Source of the DNA: Campylobacteraceae bacterium
GTDB lineage: Bacteria; Campylobacterota; Campylobacteria; Campylobacterales; Campylobacteraceae
DNA: 5,021 nt
NCBI GenBank assembly: GCA_031256525.1
Contig: JAIRQK010000020.1
Span: 1 to 5,021, forward strand
Direction: 5' to 3'
Positions 1-5,021 of the stretch are shown in pieces (positions within the stretch are counted from its first letter, which is position 1; each line of letters opens with the position of its first letter). The notes under the pieces were generated by a model. It saw nothing but the letters and a program-made list of their open reading frames with translations, was not told the DNA's origin and did not search any database. Made by a program: the position numbers and the translations under genes.

Positions 1-347
1 GTGAAAATGTTGAAACTGTTAGCATTTCTAACGGATTTCGCTCATCTACGACAGATTACTTTCCTATCGTTAGTGAAGTTATAAATTCAAAAGAGACTTT
101 GAAAAAATTCCCTGAGATTTTTCACGGTGTAAGAGTTGATGAAGAGAAATTTATTTTTCACAAAAATTTGTGGTTACACACAGGGCATGGAGCAAGAGGT
201 TTTGTTTTGGCTCCTTATACTGCAAAAGAGTTATATTTTCAAATGTTCGAGAAAGAAAACTTCAAAGAAAAAGAGATAACTTTATGTAGACAACTTATAA
301 GATATGCAAGAAAGCAAAATCATAAAGAGTATCAAAAAGAGGCGTAA
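1..347 (+). CDS. mnmC: MnmC C-terminal FAD-dependent oxidoreductase domain, 5'-truncated by window start
   Basis: The reading frame is open from base 3 to the TAA at 345-347, giving about 114 residues with no start needed; an internal TTG at 99 is not a true start because coding similarity continues upstream of it. Two blocks are diagnostic. One is an N-G-F-R-S-S-T-D-Y-F-P-I-V stretch near the visible N-terminus, which corresponds to the R-x-x-T-x-D-x-x-P-x-V segment of MnmC. The other is H-G-A-R-G-F-V-L-A-P-Y-T-A-K-E-L, which corresponds to the G-S-R-G-L-x-x-A-P-x-x-A-E FAD-contacting segment near the C-terminus of MnmC and related DAO-fold oxidoreductases. A basic R-x-x-I-R-Y-A-R-K tail follows. 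In known MnmC this domain removes the carboxymethyl group from cmnm5(s2)U34 of tRNA, and a fused methyltransferase domain then makes mnm5(s2)U. The methyltransferase half would lie upstream of the window and cannot be checked. Another DAO-family oxidoreductase is the main alternative. The gene appears to lead an operon with the next gene, one base downstream. Confidence 0.75.
   Translation, partial: ENVETVSISNGFRSSTTDYFPIVSEVINSKETLKKFPEIFHGVRVDEEKFIFHKNLWLHTGHGARGFVLAPYTAKELYFQMFEKENFKEKEITLCRQLIRYARKQNHKEYQKEA
337..342 (+). promoter_or_regulatory. Ribosome binding site for the HEPN-like gene
   Basis: AAGAGG lies inside the last codons of mnmC, six bases before the ATG at 349. It decides the start of the downstream gene: the earlier in-frame ATG at 304 lies 41 bases inside mnmC and has no comparable Shine-Dalgarno. 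The location suggests translational coupling. Confidence 0.7.
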
Positions 348-348
348 A

Positions 349-1029
349 ATGGAAGATATCGATGAACTGATAGAGGACGCATTGTTATTAGTTGAGCAAA
401 ATTTTTATTTTTTGCATGTGGGTGAGTTTTTTGCAAAACTGATAAAAAAAGAGGATTTTTCCCATAAAGTCGAAGATGTTGTGATAAAAAGGGACAATTT
501 GCCATCTTATAAACTCCACTCAAGATTTGTTTTAGAGGTGTTGCAAGATGTGCTAAATAAGCCATCTGATGAGATTGGTCTGTTTGAATATTTTGTGGAG
601 TTTAACGCAATACGCGGTATTTGTATGGCAACAGTTGAGGCTTTAAGGCTTGAAGGAAATTTTAGAGATTATATGTTTGAAATTTTGGGAGAGAAGAGGT
701 TTGAAGATTTTTATGATATTTTGTGTTTTATAAGAAATGTGCTTTCGCACAACATTCATTCAGAAATCAAACTTAGCTTTAAAGATTATGACGGGACAAA
801 AAGGCGAATATTTAGGATGAGACGCAACCCACAAATAAATTTTAGCTTTTACTATGCACAAGATTTTCCAATTTCGCCTTATACTCTTTATGGATTTGAT
901 TGTTTTGTTGATTTTGAAGCAATGGATGAAAATACGAGATTTTTAGATGTTATAGATCCATGGAAATTGCTTATGATTTGCGAATTATGTTTCAACCTTG
1001 TTCAGGCTTATCGCATAAAAAATGGATAA
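349..1029 (+). CDS. Hypothetical protein with HEPN-like R-N-x3-H motif
   Basis: This is a 226-residue soluble protein; I do not recognise a named family. The start at 349 is chosen over the in-frame ATG at 304 because of the AAGAGG six bases upstream and because it follows the mnmC stop by one base. No signal peptide or membrane segment is visible. Residues 1-145 look mostly helical. At R129-N130-V131-L132-S133-H134 there is an R-N-x3-H motif within a hydrophobic helix (F-I-R-N-V-L-S-H-N), the pattern that marks the HEPN superfamily, whose active members are metal-independent RNases in toxin-antitoxin and defence systems. Residues 138-195 alternate hydrophobic and polar residues and are rich in Phe, Tyr and Arg, suggesting beta strands. 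A final helix (about 203-224) carries two Cys. No nucleotidyltransferase (MNT) or other antitoxin gene adjoins it here. The HEPN assignment rests on one motif plus helical context and is inference; RNase activity is not established. The gene is probably co-transcribed with mnmC. Confidence 0.85.
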   Translation: MEDIDELIEDALLLVEQNFYFLHVGEFFAKLIKKEDFSHKVEDVVIKRDNLPSYKLHSRFVLEVLQDVLNKPSDEIGLFEYFVEFNAIRGICMATVEALRLEGNFRDYMFEILGEKRFEDFYDILCFIRNVLSHNIHSEIKLSFKDYDGTKRRIFRMRRNPQINFSFYYAQDFPISPYTLYGFDCFVDFEAMDENTRFLDVIDPWKLLMICELCFNLVQAYRIKNG

Positions 1030-1032
1030 ATT

Positions 1033-1041
1033 TGATAAAAT
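1033..1041 (+). promoter_or_regulatory. Putative extended -10 promoter element for metH
   Basis: TG-A-TAAAAT (TG at 1033-1034, hexamer at 1036-1041) matches the extended -10 pattern TGnTATAAT with one hexamer mismatch. It lies in the 41-bp gap between the HEPN-like gene and metH. Campylobacterota sigma-70 promoters typically depend on the -10 region and lack a conserved -35. Transcription would start near 1048, leaving a leader of roughly 20 bases. In such AT-rich DNA chance matches are common, so this is tentative. Confidence 0.4.
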
Positions 1042-1061
1042 AGCTTTTTATTTTGTTTTTT

Positions 1062-1065
1062 AGGA
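1062..1065 (+). promoter_or_regulatory. Ribosome binding site deciding the metH start
   Basis: AGGA lies five bases before the ATG at 1071. An in-frame TTG at 1053 would add six residues (M-F-F-R-K-K) but has only T-rich sequence upstream and no Shine-Dalgarno, so 1071 is preferred. Confidence 0.65.
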
Positions 1066-1070
1066 AAAAA

Positions 1071-4000
1071 ATGTCCCTTTTTGAAAAAATATCACGAGAA
1101 AAAGTACTCATCTTAGATGGAGCTATGGGTACTCAAATACAAAATTTTAAACTTGACAATAGCGTTTGGGAAAATGCAGAAGGGTGCAATGAGCTTTTAA
1201 ATAAAACTGCCCAAAAAGAGATACAAAAAATTCATGAGTCATATATAAAAGCTGGTGCAGATATCATTAAAACAAATACTTTTGGGGCGATGCCGTGGGT
1301 TTTAAAAGAGTATGAGCTTCAAGATATGGCAGATGAGTTATGTTTTAAAGGCGTGAAGTTAGCAAAAGATGTTTGTGATAATTTTAAAGATAAACCTCGT
1401 TTTGTCGCTACCTCTTTTGGTCCGGGAACAAAATTGCCCTCTTTAAAACATATCGAATATGATGAGATGTATGAAGGCTATCTTTTGTGTGCTAAGGCTG
1501 CAATTAGAGCAAATACAGATATTTTTTTAGTTGAAACAGCACAAGATCCTTTACAGATAAAATCGGCAATAAACGCTATAAGCGATGCCTGTAAAAGTTT
1601 AAATGTGAAAATTCCTATAATGGTCTCAGTTACCATTGAGCTATCTGGGACAATGCTAATTGGAACAGATGCGAGTACAATAGTTACGATTTTAGAGCCT
1701 TTTGATATTTTTTCGTTGGGATTTAACTGTGGCACAGGACCAGAGCAGATAGAAAAACATTTAAAAATTATAAGTTCGCTTTGGAATAGACCAATAAGTA
1801 TTCACGCAAATGCTGGACTTCCTCAAAATAGAGGAGGGTATACATACTATCCTATGGGACCAGAAGAGTTTGCAAAGTTACAGTGTGGATTTTTGGACAT
1901 TGATGGTGTAAGTTTTCTTGGTGGGTGTTGTGGTACAACTCCACAACACATTTTGGCCTTAAGTAAAATGATACAAGATAAAAGACCAAAAAAACCAAAT
2001 GGAAAGATAGAACCATCAATATCTTCGCTTTATGAAAGCAAAACTTTAGTACAAAATCCAGCACCATTTTTAGTAGGTGAGAGAAGCAATGCTACAGGCT
2101 CAAAGGCTTTTCGTGAGCTTTTGCTAAATGAGCGTTTCGAAGAGGCTTTAGGTATCGCAAATGAGCAGATAAGAAGTGGGGCACATGCTATTGATGTCAG
2201 TGTTGGATTTGCTGGAAGAGATGAAAGCAAAGATATGAAAAGGGTTATAAGCGATTATAACACCAAAGTCTCACTTCCTATTATGGCGGACTCTACTCAA
2301 ATTGAGGCGTTGGAAATTGCGTTAAAGAATATCGCGGGACGTGCAATTATTAACTCTGTAAATTTAGAAGATGGCGAAGAGAAGTTTCATAAAATTTGCT
2401 CTTTAGCAAAACAATATGGAGCAGCACTTGTCTGTTTGTGTATTGATGAAAAAGGAATGGCGAAGACAAAAGAACAGAAGATTCAAATAGCTCAAAGAAT
2501 ATATGATTTAGCAACTAAAAAGCACGGCTTTAGAGGGTATGATTTGGTTTTTGATATGCTCACATTTACAGTAGGAAGCGGAAATAGCGAGTACTACACC
2601 GCTGCGATAGAGACTATCGAAGCTATAAATGAGTTTTCAAATCTGCACAGTGAAGTTGGTTTTGTTCTTGGAGTTTCAAATATCTCTTTTGGGCTTGATA
2701 AAAATGCAAGAGAGTATCTAAACTCTGTTTTTCTGCACCATTGCGTTAAAGCTGGGCTTACTATGGCTATAGTTAATGTTAAAAACATTATACCGCTTCA
2801 TAAAATTACTCAAGAAGATTTGACAATATGCAACAATCTCTTATTTAATAGAACAAATACAGACAAACCACTATTTGATTTTATCAATCACTTTAGCAAT
2901 AGTGAAAAACAAGAGAGTAAAAATAGCGATGAAAATGATAATTTAACCACAAAAGAGAGAATATCGAAATTTTTAATTGATGGTGATAAAGAGATGATGT
3001 TAAAACTTTTGGTGTCTGCAAAAGAGGAGATAGAGCCAGAGATAATTATCAACGAAATATTGATTAATGCTATGAAAGAGGTTGGTGAGCTGTTTGGAAG
3101 TGGGAAAATGCAGCTTCCATTCGTGCTTCAATCAGCTGAAGTTATGAAAGCAAGTGTCGATTTTCTAAATTCATACTTGCCAAAAAAAGAAAAAAAGAGT
3201 GCTACAACTATAGTTATAGGTACTGTAAAGGGCGATGTTCACGATGTTGGGAAAAATTTAGTTGATATTATTCTCGCAAATAATGGTTTTAGAGTGATAA
3301 ATATTGGCATAAAAGCTGAAATTGGCGATTTTATCAAAGCGTATAAAGAATATAATGCTGATGCTATTGGAATGAGCGGACTTTTAGTTAAATCAACCGC
3401 AATTATGAGAGACAATTTAATCGAGATGAAACAACAAGGCATAAATGTTCCGATTATATTAGGTGGTGCAGCTCTTAATGAAGGTTTTGTTGAAGAGTTT
3501 TGCAGACCATTTTATGATGGAGCTATATTCTACTGCAAAGATGCGTTTGAGGGCATAACCGCAATGAGTAGAATTGAAAATAAAAATTATGATATCAATT
3601 TTAGCAAATATACGAAAGAGCAAAAACAAGCTATACAAAAAGAGAAAGTTATAGAAGAAATTTTAGCAAAAGAGATTATATTGCCAACAAAAGAAGATAG
3701 AGTGCCAACACCTCCATTTTGGGGAAGAAAAGTGTTTAAACTTGAAGATAAAAACTTAGCGTATGAGTGGATAAATCATAAAATTATGTTTTCAAAACGT
3801 TGGGGATACTCTGGAAAAAAGCTAAATAAAAAAGAGAAAGAGGAGCAGCTAAATACAGTTTTACTGCCACTATATGAAAAAGTAAAAAAGATAGTTGAAG
3901 AGAATAATCTATTTGAGCCAACAATGCTTTATGGATATTGGTCTTGTCGAAGCGAGGATACAAAGCTCTATATTTTTGATGAAAAATGTTGCAATGAAGA

Positions 4001-4502
4001 AAATTTAGACAACAAAAATGCAATTATTGTTTACGATTTTCCAAGAACAAAAAAGAGTCCTCACAGGTCTATAAGTGATTTTTTCCATAGCAATAAAAAA
4101 GATGTTGTTGCTTTTACATGCGTTAGTGTTGGAAAAAAGTTTAGCGAATTTTGTGCAAATCTTTATAAAGAGGGAAGATATAAAGAGTACTATGAGTTAA
4201 ATGGAGTTAGTGTTGAACTTGCAGAAGCATTGGCTGAGATGATGCATAAACAGATAAGAATTGAACTTGGCATAATAGGTGATGAAAAACCAAATTTAGA
4301 AGATGTGCGAATGAAAAAATATCAAGGTTGTAGATACTCTTTTGGATATCCGGCTTGTCCAAGTTTAAGCGACAATAGACACATATTTGACCTTTTAAAG
4401 CCTGAAGAGTTTGGAATAACTTTAAGTGAAACTTTTCAAATGCACCCAGAACAGACAACCACGGCTTTAGTTGTCTACAATAAAGAGGCAAAATATTTTT
4501 AA
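1071..4502 (+). CDS. metH: Cobalamin-dependent methionine synthase (5-methyltetrahydrofolate--homocysteine methyltransferase), complete
   Basis: This cytoplasmic enzyme transfers the methyl group of 5-methyl-THF through bound cob(I)alamin to homocysteine, making methionine and THF. All four modules are visible in the 1143 residues. Residues 5-300 form the homocysteine/zinc barrel, opening with L-D-G-A-M-G-T and carrying the zinc cysteines C220 (G-F-N-C-G-T-G-P) and C286-C287 (G-G-C-C-G-T-T-P). Residues 330-605 form the pterin-binding barrel (G-E-R-S-N-A-T-G-S at 336-344, A-D-S-T near 406-409, I-N-S-V-N near 427-431, G-V-S-N-I-S-F near 534-540). Residues 628-705 are the helical cobalamin cap. 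Residues 711-830 are the B12-binding Rossmann domain, with G-D-V-H-D-V-G at 721-727; H724 is the expected lower cobalt ligand, D722 and S769 its expected partners, and L-G-G-A follows at 797-800. Residues 875-1143 are the SAM-dependent reactivation domain, with R1088-x3-G-Y-P-A-C-P. E. coli MetH is 1227 aa, so this is a shorter but complete form. A polar linker (608-627) joins the folate and cobalamin halves. No frameshift or missing key residue is seen. Confidence 0.97.
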   Translation: MSLFEKISREKVLILDGAMGTQIQNFKLDNSVWENAEGCNELLNKTAQKEIQKIHESYIKAGADIIKTNTFGAMPWVLKEYELQDMADELCFKGVKLAKDVCDNFKDKPRFVATSFGPGTKLPSLKHIEYDEMYEGYLLCAKAAIRANTDIFLVETAQDPLQIKSAINAISDACKSLNVKIPIMVSVTIELSGTMLIGTDASTIVTILEPFDIFSLGFNCGTGPEQIEKHLKIISSLWNRPISIHANAGLPQNRGGYTYYPMGPEEFAKLQCGFLDIDGVSFLGGCCGTTPQHILALSKMIQDKRPKKPNGKIEPSISSLYESKTLVQNPAPFLVGERSNATGSKAFRELLLNERFEEALGIANEQIRSGAHAIDVSVGFAGRDESKDMKRVISDYNTKVSLPIMADSTQIEALEIALKNIAGRAIINSVNLEDGEEKFHKICSLAKQYGAALVCLCIDEKGMAKTKEQKIQIAQRIYDLATKKHGFRGYDLVFDMLTFTVGSGNSEYYTAAIETIEAINEFSNLHSEVGFVLGVSNISFGLDKNAREYLNSVFLHHCVKAGLTMAIVNVKNIIPLHKITQEDLTICNNLLFNRTNTDKPLFDFINHFSNSEKQESKNSDENDNLTTKERISKFLIDGDKEMMLKLLVSAKEEIEPEIIINEILINAMKEVGELFGSGKMQLPFVLQSAEVMKASVDFLNSYLPKKEKKSATTIVIGTVKGDVHDVGKNLVDIILANNGFRVINIGIKAEIGDFIKAYKEYNADAIGMSGLLVKSTAIMRDNLIEMKQQGINVPIILGGAALNEGFVEEFCRPFYDGAIFYCKDAFEGITAMSRIENKNYDINFSKYTKEQKQAIQKEKVIEEILAKEIILPTKEDRVPTPPFWGRKVFKLEDKNLAYEWINHKIMFSKRWGYSGKKLNKKEKEEQLNTVLLPLYEKVKKIVEENNLFEPTMLYGYWSCRSEDTKLYIFDEKCCNEENLDNKNAIIVYDFPRTKKSPHRSISDFFHSNKKDVVAFTCVSVGKKFSEFCANLYKEGRYKEYYELNGVSVELAEALAEMMHKQIRIELGIIGDEKPNLEDVRMKKYQGCRYSFGYPACPSLSDNRHIFDLLKPEEFGITLSETFQMHPEQTTTALVVYNKEAKYF

Positions 4503-4534
4503 TTTACACTCTTTTTATATGGCTTGAAAAATAA

Positions 4535-4547
4535 TTTTAGATACAAT
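4535..4547 (+). promoter_or_regulatory. Putative -10 promoter region for the BtuB-like receptor gene
   Basis: TTTTAGATACAAT ends in TACAAT (4542-4547), one mismatch from TATAAT, preceded by a T-rich segment as is usual for Campylobacterota sigma-70 promoters. A TTGAAA at 4524-4529 lies only 12 bases upstream of the hexamer, too close to serve as a normal -35. Transcription would begin near 4554, about 23 bases before the start codon. It lies in the 74-bp gap after metH; read-through from metH is also possible because no convincing terminator is seen there. Confidence 0.5.
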
Positions 4548-4565
4548 AAAAGATATTTTTTATAC

Positions 4566-4571
4566 AAGGAG
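4566..4571 (+). promoter_or_regulatory. Strong ribosome binding site for the TonB-dependent receptor
   Basis: AAGGAG is a near-perfect Shine-Dalgarno, five bases before the ATG at 4577. It fixes the start codon and suggests efficient translation. Confidence 0.85.
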
Positions 4572-4576
4572 TATTT

Positions 4577-5021
4577 ATGAAATTTACGAAAGGATTCAGA
4601 GGCAAATACTTCTCTTTAGCCGCTATTTTAGCTTGTAGTGCAAGTATAACTTTAGCTTCAGAAGTTAGCAGTGTAAAAGCAAACGATGAAGATGTACAAA
4701 ATGTACTTGCAAGTAACAAAGAGGGCGAAAGTGAAGATGCTGAGATTAAAGCGGTTCATATCACAGCTATAGCCAAGAAAAAGGTAAAAGAGTTTAGTTC
4801 ATCAAGAACTTTAACACAAACAGACAAATCTACAGAACCTGTTAGCGTTATCACGAGCGAAGAGATAGCATTAAAAGGTTTTCAAACAATCCCGCAAATT
4901 TTAAATTCAATTTCTGGCATTTCAACCTCTTCAAATGGAGGAGTTGGTCAAGTTTCTGCAGCTTACATAAGAGGACTAAATCCATCTAAAACTTTAGTTT
5001 TAGTCAATGGTGTGAGAGCAA
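4577..5021 (+). CDS. TonB-dependent outer-membrane receptor, BtuB-like, 3'-truncated by window end
   Basis: The frame is open from the ATG to the window end, giving the first 148 residues of what should be a protein of roughly 600-700. A Sec signal peptide fits residues 1-27: basic M-K-F-T-K-G-F-R-G-K, hydrophobic core about 11-26, likely cleavage after I-T-L-A. A 30-residue acidic segment (28-57) precedes a probable TonB box at V60-H61-I62-T63-A64. The plug domain follows: E-P-V-S-V-I-T-S-E-E-I at 87-97, I-L-N-S-I-S-G-I at 108-115, then N120-G-G-V-G-Q-x-S and I131-R-G-L-N with L-V-L-V-N-G-V-R at 140-147. That last block closely resembles the BtuB plug (N-G-G-S-G-Q-L-S, I-R-G-T-N, L-V-L-I-D-G-V-R). 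BtuB imports cobalamin across the outer membrane using TonB energy, and the gene sits 74 bp after B12-dependent metH, which supports cobalamin as the ligand. Siderophore or haem receptors share this plug, and the ligand-binding barrel is outside the window, so no gene symbol is given. Confidence 0.9.
   Translation, partial: MKFTKGFRGKYFSLAAILACSASITLASEVSSVKANDEDVQNVLASNKEGESEDAEIKAVHITAIAKKKVKEFSSSRTLTQTDKSTEPVSVITSEEIALKGFQTIPQILNSISGISTSSNGGVGQVSAAYIRGLNPSKTLVLVNGVRA

Noticed and set aside
99..101. TTG at 99 as the start of a small 82-residue gene
   Set aside because: The same frame is open back to base 3, and the upstream residues carry the MnmC-like R-S-S-T-D-Y-F-P-I-V block, so the gene continues out of the window.
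304..348. ATG at 304 as start of the HEPN-like gene (15 extra residues)
   Set aside because: It overlaps mnmC by 44 bases, lacks a Shine-Dalgarno, and the added residues are Lys/Arg-rich out-of-frame sequence of mnmC. The ATG at 349 has AAGAGG six bases upstream.
1053..1070. TTG at 1053 as the metH start
   Set aside because: It has only T-rich sequence upstream and adds no conserved residues; AGGA before the ATG at 1071 fits better.
1478..1735. Minus-strand open frames inside metH (for example here, and at 2030-2230 and 4207-4491)
   Set aside because: They lie fully opposite a well-supported coding sequence, have no recognisable domain and no ribosome binding site that stands out; they are shadows of metH codon use.
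4488..4520. Possible intrinsic terminator after metH
   Set aside because: AAAATATTTT at 4492-4501 is self-complementary but leaves no loop, has no G-C pairs and is mostly inside the coding sequence; no other stem precedes a T run in the gap.
4616..4639. Lipobox-like I-L-A-C at receptor residues 17-20, suggesting a lipoprotein
   Set aside because: Leu at the -2 position is a poor lipobox fit, TonB-dependent receptors are not normally lipidated, and an ordinary signal-peptidase I site (I-T-L-A) follows at about residue 27.
4537..4719. Minus-strand open frame opposite the receptor start
   Set aside because: It overlaps the receptor's signal-peptide coding region, RBS and promoter, and its translation shows no recognisable family.

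Overview
The window looks like a chromosomal segment of a Campylobacterota (epsilonproteobacterial) genome, possibly Campylobacter or a close relative. The DNA is AT-rich with heavy TTA, ATA, AGA and AAA codon use. Intergenic gaps are very short, and the -10-like elements are AT-rich with no clear -35. The protein families present also fit. The genus is inferred from style and cannot be proven from the sequence alone.

Layout, all on the + strand: (1) 1-347 is the C-terminal end of an FAD-dependent oxidoreductase domain that best resembles the C-terminal half of MnmC, the tRNA wobble-uridine modification enzyme. (2) 349-1029 is a 226-residue protein of unknown function. It starts one base after the mnmC stop codon and carries an R-N-x3-H motif like the one that defines HEPN-domain proteins. 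(3) 1071-4502 is a complete cobalamin-dependent methionine synthase (metH, 1143 aa) with all modules recognisable: zinc/homocysteine, folate, cobalamin cap and binding, and reactivation. (4) 4577-5021 is the N-terminal part of a TonB-dependent outer-membrane receptor whose plug domain resembles the vitamin B12 receptor BtuB. It is cut off by the window end.

How the genes relate: mnmC and the HEPN-like gene are almost certainly co-transcribed and probably translationally coupled. metH has its own ribosome binding site and a plausible extended -10 element in the 41-bp gap before it. The receptor gene has its own -10-like element and a strong Shine-Dalgarno in a 74-bp gap. A B12-dependent enzyme next to a BtuB-like importer suggests a functional pairing of cofactor use and cofactor uptake. 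Neither gap is long enough for a cobalamin riboswitch.

There is no RNA gene, CRISPR array, insertion sequence or long repeat that I can see, and no gene-free stretch longer than 74 bp. Most of the window is ordinary housekeeping sequence. The least explained element is the HEPN-like protein.
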